Of a stretch of DNA of 64,000 bases, positions 18,306-27,389 are shown piece after piece. The notes beneath the pieces were generated by a model. That model was not told the origin of the DNA and searched no databases. It saw only the letters and a list, made by a program, of their open reading frames with translations. The position numbers and the translations under genes are program-made. How positions within the stretch are numbered: position 1 is the stretch's first letter; the number at the start of each line of letters is the position of its first letter. The stretch comes from K23-9 sp049680365 (GTDB taxonomy: Bacteria > Planctomycetota > Planctomycetia > Pirellulales > Pirellulaceae), in the NCBI GenBank assembly GCA_049680365.1, contig JBAUHQ010000107.1, positions 1-64,000 on the forward strand. The letters run 5' to 3'.

Positions 18306-21300
18306 TTTGACACCACTTCGTCCAAGTTCAAAATTGTGCTAGCCAAAACCGCCCAGGCGGCTTGCTCCGCAGACTTCTCACCGACTAATTTTTCTGCGGC
18401 CGCCAAATCGTCTTCGTAATGCAGTTTCAAATCGGCCAGCAATCCTGCCAACTCATCCGATTCTGTTGACGTTGGTGGCCGGATCGTGATCTTTTCAAAC
18501 AGCCAATCGATGCGTTGCTGATTTGTTTCTCCGACCGAATCCGCTTGAGCCATCGTGGCCAACGACTTGGCGGCTTTCAAATACTGTTCTTCGTTCATCA
18601 TCAACAGTGCTTGCAGCGGCGTATTGGTTCGCTCGCGTCGGGCCGTGCAGGATTCGCGACTAGGAGCATCGAAGGTCGACATTTGCGGCGGCGCGCTGGT
18701 ACGTTTCCAAAAAATATAGACGCTGCGACGATAAATTTTGTCATCTTCTTTGTCGGCCGTGAATTTCGCCGTGTTGCTTCGCGAATAGCCTACCGCGTAC
18801 CAAAGCCCATCGGGTTGCGGTGGCTTCACGCTGGGCCCACCCATATCCGTTCGTAACAAACCAGCCAGCTGCAAAGCTTGATCGCGAAGCACTTCCGCAT
18901 CCAGTCGATAACGCGGGCCGCGGGCCAGCATTCGGTTCGTCGGGTCGATGGCCAGCGATGATGCTTCCGCCAAAGACGATCGTTTGTATGCGTCCGTCAT
19001 CACCAGCGACTTGATCAATCGCTGCACGTCCCATCCGCTATCACGAAACTCGACCGCCAAGTAGTCCAGCAGCTCCGGATTTGTGGGCGTGTCGCCTTGG
19101 CTACCAAAGTCTTCGCTGGTTTTCACCAAACCCGTGCCAAAAACCTGTTGCCAAAATCGATTTACCGCAACACGCGCCGTTAGTGGATGATCGGGCGAAC
19201 AAAGCCAACGCGCCAGTCCCAAACGGTCGACCGGAGCGTCTTGCGGGAAAGGAGGCAGGAAGGTTGGCGTGGCTCGTGGCACCACATCGCCGGGCTGGTC
19301 GTATTGTCCACGCTTGAGGATTTTTGCTTCACGCGGTTTCGCCAGTTCTTTCCAAACCAACGTCGTCGGCGATTCAGCGATCAACTTCTCGCGAGCTTTT
19401 TCAAGGCCCTTTTGCATATCCACCAGCGCCAGCCAATCGGGATGCTGACACGCCACGCTGCGGTAGTATTTCTGAATCGATTGACGCTGCGTTTCACTGC
19501 GGTCCGCGTCGAGCTCGTCAAGCAATTTTGCGAGTTGCTCTGGCGCTTGGATGGCCGGTGATCGCCAAGCGTAGCTAAGTCGCGATGGCCCGCTGTGGTT
19601 GACAATTTTGATGTATAGCCGGTTGTCACCTTTGTTCAAATCAACACCGTATTGATGGTGTAGCGGTTTGATCTCTCCTGGATCGCGATGCTCCGCAATG
19701 CGTTTGCCGTTCAGATAAATCTGATGTCCATCATCGGTACCGATCAGCAAAGTCGCTTTTTGCGCCGACGGAGCATGAATGTTTTGATGAAGCAGCGTTA
19801 CCGAAGCACGATCAGAGAGCTGCGGCAACGGGTTGACCTCAACTGGCTGCAAGTCGGCGCGGTGCTGCCAGCGATACGGCCGATCGACGTAAGTGAATAC
19901 TTCGGTAGCATCAAACTCTTTTTCTTGCGAGCCAAACTTTCTGGCATAGCCAGGGCTAGCACTTTCAACTGGAAACGGCCCAACACTGTGAATGTCGCCA
20001 AAGGTGATGCGTTGATCTACTGGCACAACGGGGTCGGAGTCCGACAGCGACAAGCGAACACGACGAAATTGGTGCTTGGCGTGAACGGATAGAAATTTTA
20101 GTTGCACGCGAATCGCGCCCGGCGGATCATCCGAACCACTATTCAAGCCACTGTTCAACGTTGGGATTGTGAACCAAGCTGTCCGTGGTCCCGTTTTGCG
20201 ATGCCCGTCCACGGCCCAGCCTTCGGTGCCGCTAACCTTGCCATCGATCGCATAGCTGACCGCAAAAGTTCCGTCGCTCTGTTCGACATCGGCAACCGCA
20301 TGTTTGACCGGAACGGGATTCCACGTTTCGCTGGTCGGATCGGACGCTGATTCGATCACGATTTCGCTAAGCACTACGTTGCCATTGGAACTGACACCAA
20401 CGCGGTCTTCCGGCTTGTCGACCAGAGCTTCCAGCCGAAGCGTTTGCCATGCAGCATCGCCTGGAAACGGAGCAGTAATCGTCAGCGTGTCTTTGTCCGC
20501 TGCATCGCCAATCAACTCGATCGATTGGTCATCACGCAACGCAGTCTTCTTTTTAGTTTCAGATACAACGCTCACCGCTCGTAAGACATGCTCGATCGGT
20601 TCGGCCGCGTTGGCATACGACTGCTCCCACTTTCGCTGAGCCGCGTCGACCGACGCAATCGGTTCGGCCATTTGCTGACGCACGCGTGGCAGTTCGTCTT
20701 CGATTTCGGCCAGCCGTTGCTTTTGCTCTTCGCTGGGAACTCGCAAAACCGGTGCCGGGTCTTTGATATTTTCGTCCATCGCCCGCCCATCGAGCGAATT
20801 GAAAAACGCCGAAAACGAGTAGTAATCCGCCTGCGTGATGGGATCAAACTTGTGATCGTGGCAAACGGCGCAGCCCGTCGTCAAACTCAAGAAGATCGTG
20901 CCGAATGCATCCGTGCGGTCCATCACATTTCGCGCGAAGACTTCGTCGTAGATCGAACCACCTTCGTTGGTCGTCACGTTTAACCGATTGAAACCGCTGG
21001 CGATTTTCTGAGACTCCGTCGCGTCAGGCAACAAATCACCAGCAAGCTGCTGAGTATAAAACTGATCCAGCGGCATGTTCTGGTTGAACGCGTTGATCAC
21101 CCAATCGCGGTACGGCCACATTTCGCGGTAATTGTCCAAGTGCAATCCGTGCGTGTCGGCGTAACGTACCAAGTCCAACCAAAAGCGTCCCATGTGTTCG
21201 CCGTACTGTGGCGTCTGCAGCAAGCGATCGACAAGGTTTTCATAAGCGTTGTTACTCTCGTCATCTAAGAACATCTCGATCTGCTCACTAGTCGGCGGCA

Positions 21301-21859
21301 AACCGGTCAGGTCCAGGCACACACGGCGTAGCAGTGTCCGTCGATCGGCTTGAGGTGTCGGCCTTAAACCTGCGGCTCTAATCCCACGATTTAGAAAGCC
21401 ATCGATGGGTGTCGAAGCCGACGGGTCGACTTCCGGACGAACGGGCGGGATGAACGACCAGTGTTGTTGAAACTGAGCGCCACCGATCACCCAGTCTTTC
21501 AGCGTCGCGATCTGCTGCTTCGAAAGCGGCTTGTGAAAATCGGGCGGCGGCATGACCATGTCAGGATCGCTTGCCAAAATCCGGATCACCAATTCGCTCT
21601 CGGAAAGTGCGTTCTCGTCGTCACCCTCCACGTTGATGGCTGCCTTGATTCCGTCGGCGGTATCCAAACGCAGATCCGCTTGCCGTTCGTTCTCGTCCGG
21701 TCCATGACATGCGAAGCAGTGATCCGAAAGAATCGGCCGCACGTCCCGATTGAAATCGATTTCTGCTGCGATTGTTGTTTGAAACAAAAACAAACAGCCA
21801 ACCGCAAAATAAATCGCCAACGCGAACTTCGTTGTACTGAATCTCGATTGGTTTTTCAT
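18302..21859 (-). CDS. Planctomycete cytochrome C / DUF1549 / DUF1553 (PSD1-type) protein
   Basis: This large exported protein (1185 residues from the ATG at 21859) has a signal peptide (MKNQSRFSTTKFALAIYFAV onward). It carries a cytochrome-like haem site CFACH (PSCyt1 region), DUF1549 with FWLDLVRYADTHG, a second haem-like motif CAVCHDH, a central lectin/PA14-like beta region, and C-terminal DUF1553 with TARVAVNRFWQQVFGTGLV and RRERTNTPLQALLMMNE. The reading frame is open for a further 47 codons upstream, but that stretch overlaps the preceding gene. The ATG two bases after its stop gives the proper signal peptide. It is translationally linked to the DUF1501 gene downstream. The exact role is unknown. 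Confidence 0.93.
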   Translation of the reverse strand: MKNQSRFSTTKFALAIYFAVGCLFLFQTTIAAEIDFNRDVRPILSDHCFACHGPDENERQADLRLDTADGIKAAINVEGDDENALSESELVIRILASDPDMVMPPPDFHKPLSKQQIATLKDWVIGGAQFQQHWSFIPPVRPEVDPSASTPIDGFLNRGIRAAGLRPTPQADRRTLLRRVCLDLTGLPPTSEQIEMFLDDESNNAYENLVDRLLQTPQYGEHMGRFWLDLVRYADTHGLHLDNYREMWPYRDWVINAFNQNMPLDQFYTQQLAGDLLPDATESQKIASGFNRLNVTTNEGGSIYDEVFARNVMDRTDAFGTIFLSLTTGCAVCHDHKFDPITQADYYSFSAFFNSLDGRAMDENIKDPAPVLRVPSEEQKQRLAEIEDELPRVRQQMAEPIASVDAAQRKWEQSYANAAEPIEHVLRAVSVVSETKKKTALRDDQSIELIGDAADKDTLTITAPFPGDAAWQTLRLEALVDKPEDRVGVSSNGNVVLSEIVIESASDPTSETWNPVPVKHAVADVEQSDGTFAVSYAIDGKVSGTEGWAVDGHRKTGPRTAWFTIPTLNSGLNSGSDDPPGAIRVQLKFLSVHAKHQFRRVRLSLSDSDPVVPVDQRITFGDIHSVGPFPVESASPGYARKFGSQEKEFDATEVFTYVDRPYRWQHRADLQPVEVNPLPQLSDRASVTLLHQNIHAPSAQKATLLIGTDDGHQIYLNGKRIAEHRDPGEIKPLHHQYGVDLNKGDNRLYIKIVNHSGPSRLSYAWRSPAIQAPEQLAKLLDELDADRSETQRQSIQKYYRSVACQHPDWLALVDMQKGLEKAREKLIAESPTTLVWKELAKPREAKILKRGQYDQPGDVVPRATPTFLPPFPQDAPVDRLGLARWLCSPDHPLTARVAVNRFWQQVFGTGLVKTSEDFGSQGDTPTNPELLDYLAVEFRDSGWDVQRLIKSLVMTDAYKRSSLAEASSLAIDPTNRMLARGPRYRLDAEVLRDQALQLAGLLRTDMGGPSVKPPQPDGLWYAVGYSRSNTAKFTADKEDDKIYRRSVYIFWKRTSAPPQMSTFDAPSRESCTARRERTNTPLQALLMMNEEQYLKAAKSLATMAQADSVGETNQQRIDWLFEKITIRPPTSTESDELAGLLADLKLHYEDDLAAAEKLVGEKSAEQAAWAVLASTILNLDEVVSK

Positions 21860-21861
21860 GT

Positions 21862-23280
21862 TCAGTTGCCCTGCTGCAACGCGGGCAGTTGCAAGTTGAC
21901 TTGGGGTGCGGGATCCACTTTGATTTCTCCAATATCCAAGGGTTCCTTCTGGGAACTGTTCAGGCTGAATTGGCTGGACCCCGATGCTCCGTGTACCCAT
22001 ACATTGTATTGGCCCGTCATCACATCCTTGATGCGAAAACTGCCGTCCTTGTTAACACTCAATGATTCGCGAAAGTACAGCGGAGCGTAGTCCAAGTTTT
22101 GAAAAGCCGCGTATGCCTTCTGCACTCGGTTCGCAAGCGCCTTTTCGCCAAACCGCTGCATGTTCCAAACGTCTGGCGAGGGTGGTCGTATCGAAAGCGT
22201 AACGCCTTCGTAGGAATCCAATCCCGTCAGTTTTCCGACGACGTCGGTCCCCACGCCACCGAAATTGACAACTTCGGTTTGACCTGGCTTCAACGTGACA
22301 TGCTCGCGCGGGTACTCAAGAGCTGATTCACCGTTCGAATCAGTGATAAAATGAGAGAGATGGACGCTACCAGGAGGCACATGGGCAAACAGGAAATTGC
22401 CTTGCTGATCCGTCGTTGTTTTCACAAAGGATTCGACCAAACCGGGGTAGGGTTCATGACGATGAATGGTCAATTTAATATCTTCACCGACTCCCGGCTG
22501 ATCCTTCCAAAGCACACAGCCTTTGATTTTTGCCCACGGTTCCAGGATCACGATCAGCGGATCCGAGGCGTCTTCGTTTTGCGACACCCAATCAAGAAAG
22601 TTTTCCTCCAAGTAGCCACTCTCGTGAACGATGCAAATCACCGCCGACGGATCACTTTCATACGGCAAAACAAATTCGCCGTGGTCGTTGGTCTGAATCG
22701 TTAGCGGACGTCGCCACTGATCACTCAGGCGATCCAATGTCTTTTCGTCGTGACCAGCAACGGTCAGTTCCGACAAGCGAATCCCGCGATTGGGTAGGCC
22801 GATCGCCAAAATCGCGCCAGCGGCGAGTGAACCATCGGGCCGCGCAATCACACCTTCGATTCCATTGTCGGGACGCATGTGAATTTTCATGCGCAAATGC
22901 GGGCCACCTTTTCCAAGCCACGTCGTCGTTGCAGGTCGGAAGCCATCGGCTTCGACACGAAAACGCATTTCGTCATAGCCCCTTGTGCGCGGCCACTGAA
23001 AAACGCCACCCGTCATTTCGCGAATCATGTGCGGTTGCCAAACGGCAACGTTGCCTCGCGAACCAGGCAAGCGGTTGTAGCGCACACCAGGAATGACGCG
23101 AAAGTTCTCAACCGGCTCATTGGTATCTGCGTTTAGAACTTCGCCATCGATTAGTAGTCGGCGCGATTCAGTTTCGGTAAGTGGTTGTTGGGCTTGGGTG
23201 GGGTGTGTTGGGAAACAAACGACGAGCAATATCAGTGCAAAGGCGATGTGCAACCGAGAGCATCGTCCGTGTTTGAACAT
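21862..23280 (-). CDS. Secreted carboxypeptidase-regulatory-like (Ig/beta-sandwich) protein
   Basis: A 472-residue protein is obtained with the ATG at 23280, which opens a clear signal peptide (MFKHGRCSRLHIAFALILLV, cleavage near TQAQQ). The body consists of CarboxypepD_reg-like beta-sandwich units, seen as repeated patterns such as GIEGVIARPDGSLAAGAILA and DQQGNFLFAHVPPGSVHLSH. No peptidase domain is present. The open frame extends upstream to 23475, but that extension would translate the inverted repeat at 23291-23346, so it was not used. It is two bases from the cytochrome/DUF1549 gene and likely its operon partner, perhaps for adhesion to a polymer. Confidence 0.85.
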   Translation of the reverse strand: MFKHGRCSRLHIAFALILLVVCFPTHPTQAQQPLTETESRRLLIDGEVLNADTNEPVENFRVIPGVRYNRLPGSRGNVAVWQPHMIREMTGGVFQWPRTRGYDEMRFRVEADGFRPATTTWLGKGGPHLRMKIHMRPDNGIEGVIARPDGSLAAGAILAIGLPNRGIRLSELTVAGHDEKTLDRLSDQWRRPLTIQTNDHGEFVLPYESDPSAVICIVHESGYLEENFLDWVSQNEDASDPLIVILEPWAKIKGCVLWKDQPGVGEDIKLTIHRHEPYPGLVESFVKTTTDQQGNFLFAHVPPGSVHLSHFITDSNGESALEYPREHVTLKPGQTEVVNFGGVGTDVVGKLTGLDSYEGVTLSIRPPSPDVWNMQRFGEKALANRVQKAYAAFQNLDYAPLYFRESLSVNKDGSFRIKDVMTGQYNVWVHGASGSSQFSLNSSQKEPLDIGEIKVDPAPQVNLQLPALQQGN

Positions 23281-23290
23281 TGAGATGGCC

Positions 23291-23346
23291 GTAGTGGATC
23301 TTGTTAAAGATCCTTGAACTGTCGGAAGTTTAACAACTTCCACTAC
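23291..23346. repeat. Paired-hairpin inverted repeat (GTAGTGG family)
   Basis: The two halves 23291-23313 and 23324-23346 are inverted copies of each other. Each also folds alone: GGATCTT pairs with AAGATCC in the left half, and GGAAGTT with AACTTCC in the right half. The two differences per half (TC/GA versus AG/CT) are compensatory, so hairpin pairing is kept. The outer bases are GTAGTG and CACTAC. It lies just upstream of the carboxypeptidase-regulatory-like gene; a partial relative is at 1-17. Confidence 0.75.
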
Positions 23347-23413
23347 CCCAACTCCTAGAATTGACGACGCACCAGCCACACAGTGGCTGAGTGTTGCTCG
23401 ATAGCCTCGCATC

Positions 23414-25606
23414 TCAATTGGCATCGTTGGGGCGGGGTTGCTGCGTGGAGGTGGGATTGGTGGCGGGAGCATCAACTGGCACAGGAAAAACGAATTCGCT
23501 TTCTTGCGATCCCGTCACGCTGTGATGCCGAAGCGTTAGTGTGGGTTCTTTGCTGGACTTTGCGTAGGTCAATTGCCCCGACAAAAAGCCACCGGCGACT
23601 CGCAAAAATCGGTGGGTTGGCCGCTCGTCACCTACCTTCCATCCTAGTTGGTGTTTCTCACTTCCCGGCCCACAACCGAACTCCCAAAGGTTGGTTTTTT
23701 CGTCCACGGACGCGTACTGCCAGTGCCGATCGCCACAAAGCACAATCACATTGTCGATCATCGCCAATTCTTGGCGGATTTCGTTGCCTTCATGCTCGAA
23801 AACCTCATTGGCATGATTGTCACTTTTTTTGTCGCGATCGGGCCCCACGATAGGGGTGGGGCTGACGACAATCTTGAAAGCAGCCTTCGATTGGCCCAAC
23901 GTGCGGAATAACCATTCCTTCTGTTGGGCACCCAGAATCGTCTTCTCTGGTCCGTCGGGCATGTTGTTAGGACTACGAAAATCTCGGCCCTCCAAGAACC
24001 AAACTTGCAAATCACGTCCCCACTGTACCGTCTTGTATCGCGGTGAATGCGAAGGGAATTGCTCTTCGTTAAAGATCTGCAAACCACGTTCGAACGGCAC
24101 CGCACCATAAAACTGTCCAGGCCAACAATCGTTCGTTAGCGTGTCGTGGTCGTCTTTCAAAAAGTACGTCGTCGTGTTGGCGTAGAAACGACGGTTGTTG
24201 GGCAAGGAAAAAATCCGCTGCCATTTAAATCGCATCAGTTCGACCGTCATCGCCCAAGGATCCGGCTTGTCGTAGTACTCAATGTCGCCTGCGTGAACGA
24301 CGAAATTAGGTTCCATCTCCGTCATCGCCGGATAGATCTTGTGCCCGCTGTTGCCGTCATCGCGGCGAATAAAATCGTGGCACGTCGTCATGCAAAACTT
24401 GATGTCCTTGCGCGACTTCGATTCCGGCGGCGTTCGGAAACCACCACGTAGCACTGCAGTGGCTTCGTCGCTGTCGATACCTTTGGCTTGAACAACCGCC
24501 GCGTAATGTGTGTCCGGCTTTAAGTCATCCAATCGCCATTGCACCGCGAAATCATTGTCGGCCGACGTTGTTTCCCAAGGCGTGTGTTTGACTTGGTTTC
24601 GATTGGCAACCGGAAAATAACTCACACGCACGCGGCCGGGACTACCAGGACACGCGCCGAACATCTCGGTCAGTGTTGCACCTTCGGGCATCTGCACACT
24701 CAGCAACTCGTTGGCGTCACGTTTCCTTGATAATTGGGTCGCTTCTTTCGTCGTGATCGGCACAAAGTGGGGGCCGTCAATCACCATTTCGGGACGCGAC
24801 GTAGTGCGAGTCCAAAGCACAATCGAATTTTGATCAGCCCAACTGTTCCGCATGCCGTTGCCCAAGTACGGTGGAATGCCCGCGACGGATTCCGCGTTCG
24901 CTACTTCATTCATCGCAGTGAACTGAAAGTCTTTGAACACCGCCTTGCCGCCATGATCGGTCAGCATGATGCGATCGCCTTCTTTTGGCCGACCAAAATC
25001 TTCCGATCCGTAGAACTTGCTCAGTGCGATGGCGGTCTCCCACGATGGACCATGTGAGTTCGCTGCCGTGATCAACTGACCGTTCAAGTAATGTTCGATC
25101 CGATCGCCCGCCGCAACGATGCGTGATTCGTTCCATTGGCCGGGCGGGTTCAGGTTTTTCTCGGCAGAGGGTGGAACGAGATCGTAAATCGACGCGGTGC
25201 TGCCTTTTGCCAGACTGTTGGGTTTGTCGTCGATGATTTGATATTCGACGCCCAAATACTTGTTGTTAAATAACGCTTTGCCAAACATGCGAACGCGATA
25301 TTTCAAACCGGTATTTGTTCCTTTGCCGATGTTCCATTTCCACGACAGCTTAAAATTCGCTGGCAAGGGCGGCGTGACGATGCTGCTGTTGCCACCGCGT
25401 GGTCGAGCCAAGCGAATTTCACCGTCGACGAAATCCCAGTGGTCACTCACGGGACGACCATCAAGCGTTTCCCAAAACGCTTCGTTGGACCAGTCCGTGA
25501 CCGGTTCGGCTGGCAACGTGGTGACCACAATGCTTTGAGCGGAGACGGTTTGAGAAACCAGACACAAGATTGCCGACGTAGCGGCAACAAGTAAAAGAGA
25601 CTTCAT
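23414..25606 (-). CDS. DUF1080 - PhoD-type metallophosphatase fusion, secreted
   Basis: A 730-residue protein with the start at 25606 (MKSLLLVAATSAILCLVSQT signal peptide; an ATG five codons upstream is also possible). Residues about 30-235 are a DUF1080 jelly-roll domain (glycoside-binding or 3-keto-disaccharide-hydrolase family; VSDHWDFVDGEIRLARP, YLGVEYQIIDDKP). Residues about 245-400 are the PhoD N-terminal beta domain. The remainder is a PhoD-type metallophosphoesterase with metal ligands in HAGDIEYYDKP, KDDHDTLTNDCWPG and CGDRHWQYAS. It is predicted to release phosphate from organic esters outside the cytoplasm. The DUF1080 fusion suggests binding to a sugar-containing substrate; this is inference. 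Confidence 0.88.
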   Translation of the reverse strand: MKSLLLVAATSAILCLVSQTVSAQSIVVTTLPAEPVTDWSNEAFWETLDGRPVSDHWDFVDGEIRLARPRGGNSSIVTPPLPANFKLSWKWNIGKGTNTGLKYRVRMFGKALFNNKYLGVEYQIIDDKPNSLAKGSTASIYDLVPPSAEKNLNPPGQWNESRIVAAGDRIEHYLNGQLITAANSHGPSWETAIALSKFYGSEDFGRPKEGDRIMLTDHGGKAVFKDFQFTAMNEVANAESVAGIPPYLGNGMRNSWADQNSIVLWTRTTSRPEMVIDGPHFVPITTKEATQLSRKRDANELLSVQMPEGATLTEMFGACPGSPGRVRVSYFPVANRNQVKHTPWETTSADNDFAVQWRLDDLKPDTHYAAVVQAKGIDSDEATAVLRGGFRTPPESKSRKDIKFCMTTCHDFIRRDDGNSGHKIYPAMTEMEPNFVVHAGDIEYYDKPDPWAMTVELMRFKWQRIFSLPNNRRFYANTTTYFLKDDHDTLTNDCWPGQFYGAVPFERGLQIFNEEQFPSHSPRYKTVQWGRDLQVWFLEGRDFRSPNNMPDGPEKTILGAQQKEWLFRTLGQSKAAFKIVVSPTPIVGPDRDKKSDNHANEVFEHEGNEIRQELAMIDNVIVLCGDRHWQYASVDEKTNLWEFGCGPGSEKHQLGWKVGDERPTHRFLRVAGGFLSGQLTYAKSSKEPTLTLRHHSVTGSQESEFVFPVPVDAPATNPTSTQQPRPNDAN

Positions 25607-25712
25607 CGCTGTGGTAGCCAATCACGGAAGGAACGGGCACCCTGGCCAAGTCAAAGGCCAAGGGAAAGCGATGAGTTTAGTAGAAATGGCTGGGGTGAAG
25701 CGTGTATTGCGC

Positions 25713-25734
25713 TGTCCCAACAGGCCCTGGCGGG
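25713..25734 (-). repeat. Single arm of the TGTCCC-type inverted-repeat family
   Basis: TGTCCCAACAGGCCCTGGCG is the same as the left arm of the 8179-8277 element except for one base (GGCCC for GTCCC). No second arm is visible close by, so it is a solo or decayed copy. Confidence 0.6.
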
Positions 25735-25756
25735 GGCAAAACAGGAAACAAGCAGA

Positions 25757-25787
25757 GCCTCGCGAGCGGCGTCGCGAGACTACGGAA
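25757..25787. repeat. GCCTCGCGA-type palindromic repeat, copy 1
   Basis: This 31-base stretch contains CTCGCGA and TCGCGAG as an inverted pair around a short GC-rich loop, followed by ACTACG. A second copy with a few changes, mostly in the loop, lies at 41394-41424. It sits in the gap between the DUF1080-PhoD gene and the small gene at 25799. Confidence 0.65.
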
Positions 25788-25798
25788 TCGTGCAATTT

Positions 25799-26005
25799 TC
25801 AGCCGCGAAGCGATTTCTTGATCGAACGGGGCGATGAAAACTCAGCCAATTTCGACTCGAGGTCCGTTAGCTGCGCGCTCATCCAGGCATCAAACGAATC
25901 CAGCGATTCGGTTGACTTGGGGCTCAGCACGGCGATCAAGTCGTTCCAGTGCTTACCCTCTAGCTTGAGGTCGTTCGGGCTTCGTTTTTCACTTGAAGTT
26001 GGCAT
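25799..26005 (-). CDS. Small soluble protein of unknown function
   Basis: This 68-residue protein is not recognised. It is hydrophilic and mostly helical, with KLEGKHWNDLIAVL and SFDAWMSAQLTDLESKLAEF as likely amphipathic helices and a basic C terminus. The ATG at 26005 has a GGAG ribosome binding site at suitable distance, which supports translation. It is isolated between repeat-bearing gaps. A chance open frame is possible but the composition looks protein-like. Confidence 0.55.
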   Translation of the reverse strand: MPTSSEKRSPNDLKLEGKHWNDLIAVLSPKSTESLDSFDAWMSAQLTDLESKLAEFSSPRSIKKSLRG

Positions 26006-26573
26006 CGGAGGGTTCTCCGGTTAGGCATTCCGTTGCAATAAATGTGTCTACAAACCAGACCCCGTGCGAATAAGGCTCTCGTCTGTCACCAAAACTGACT
26101 CGCTCGATCTTTGAGAGCCCTTTTTGATACTCATGGTTCACCGCAATTGATGTACCGAAACACCAAATGGCTTACCTGTTTTGAACGTAAGTAACTGCCT
26201 GGTAACGAGTTAGCCAAAAACAGCCCAAACACGCTCCGTTCTCCAAGTGCCTCTTTTTCGCGACACTCCTGTCGCGAAATGCCAACAAGGCAGGCACTTA
26301 CTAGTTCAATTCGTCCCCTGACGCTCCTGTAGTGTAATTATAAGCCGCTAAATGTCCAACAAAGAGATAATCGAGCCCAATATTTCTTCCTCGATCCTAT
26401 CAATCATCGCTTTGCAGCGAAAGGGAAACCTTTAACGAGTATTGGCCACAAATTTCTAAAGATCCAACCAAGATTACTCAATTGGCTGCGAATGCCTGTT
26501 TGTGAACCACTCGCTGCAATTTGGCAGGGATTCCAGTTCACTCATCAGCCACTCAATTTTCAGGAGAAGACCC
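26006..26573. other. 568-base intergenic region with a structured element
   Basis: There is no gene in this stretch on either strand. It must contain the promoters for the leftward small gene and the rightward coiled-coil gene. The notable content is the folded element at 26245-26299. The part after 26300 is visibly rich in A and T, and I see no confident sigma-70 or sigma-54 box in it. Confidence 0.6.
26245..26299. other. Three-stem (cloverleaf-like) palindromic element
   Basis: The outer stem is AAGTGCCT (26245-26252) with AGGCACTT (26292-26299). Inside, TTTCGCGACA (26256-26265) pairs perfectly with TGTCGCGAAA (26270-26279) around a CTCC loop, and TGCC (26280-26283) can pair with GGCA (26289-26292; its last base is shared with the outer stem). 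The fold is a compact three-way junction of 55 bases. It lies about 275 bases before the coiled-coil gene start. It may be a structured RNA leader or a repeat-derived cruciform. Confidence 0.5.
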
Positions 26574-27380
26574 ATGCTGAAAAAAGTAATTGTTACCGGC
26601 GGAGCCCTCGCGCTCCTTTCCAGCATCACCGTTGGCGGCCCACTTTTGAGCTACGCTCGTTGTGGTGCCAATTGGATTCGCAGCAGTGCCAATGACAGCG
26701 TGCCTTTGGAATGGGAGCTGAATCGTGCCCGCCAAATGATCACGGACTTGAAGCCCGAGATCGAAGTCAACGCGAAACGAATCGCCCACGAAAAGATCGA
26801 AGTCAGCCGACTGGCAAAACAACTGGCCGAATCCGACCAGCGATTGGCCAAGGCTCAGTCGGACATTGAACGCTTGACTGACGATTTGAAAAGCGAAAGC
26901 AAGTCGTACACCTACGGCAGCCGCACCTACACCGTGTCGCAAGTCAAAGACGACTTGAGCAATCGATTCAAGCGTTTCAAAACGCGTGAAGCCACCGCTG
27001 AAAAGTTGCAGCAAATGCTCGCCGCCCGTCAAGGTTCGCTCAAAGCTGCCCACGAGCGAATGGACGCCATGTTAGGTGCTCGTCGACAATTGGAAGTCGA
27101 AGTCGAAAACTTGCAAGCACGTTTGGGTGCTTTGCGTGTCGCTCAGACCAGCAACGAGTTAAGCTTAGATGACAGTCATCTTTCGCAAACGCGTGGCTTG
27201 CTCGATACGATCGCGACACGAATCGACGTCGAAGAAGAAACAATGACGATCGATGCGGAGTACTTTGGCCAAGGAATCGATTTGGACGAACCCAGCAATG
27301 AAAACTTGCTGGAAGACATCGCATCGTACTTCGGTAGCAAAGACGACACCGGATCATTGGTCGCGATTCAGTTGGACTGA
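26574..27380 (+). CDS. Exported coiled-coil protein of unknown function
   Basis: This 268-residue protein starts at 26574, where AGGAGA stands eight bases upstream; the frame is open earlier but without such a site. It has an N-terminal signal or anchor (MLKKVIVTGGALALLSSITV) and a long coiled coil at about 45-100 (IEVNAKRIAHEKIEVSRLAK onward). A middle segment, TYGSRTYTVSQVKDDLSNRF, interrupts a second coiled coil at about 140-190, and the C terminus is acidic. It resembles envelope spacer or stress proteins of PspA-like helical type only in general shape. It is followed after 118 bases by the FHA-like/kinase operon. Confidence 0.75.
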   Translation: MLKKVIVTGGALALLSSITVGGPLLSYARCGANWIRSSANDSVPLEWELNRARQMITDLKPEIEVNAKRIAHEKIEVSRLAKQLAESDQRLAKAQSDIERLTDDLKSESKSYTYGSRTYTVSQVKDDLSNRFKRFKTREATAEKLQQMLAARQGSLKAAHERMDAMLGARRQLEVEVENLQARLGALRVAQTSNELSLDDSHLSQTRGLLDTIATRIDVEEETMTIDAEYFGQGIDLDEPSNENLLEDIASYFGSKDDTGSLVAIQLD

Positions 27381-27389
27381 GCGGGATTC

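Noticed and set aside
21860..22000. N-terminal extension of the cytochrome/DUF1549 protein
   Set aside because: It would overlap the preceding gene, and the ATG at 21859 gives a proper signal peptide two bases after the upstream stop.
23281..23475. N-terminal extension of the carboxypeptidase-regulatory-like protein
   Set aside because: The extension reads through the inverted repeat and hides the signal peptide that begins at the ATG at 23280.
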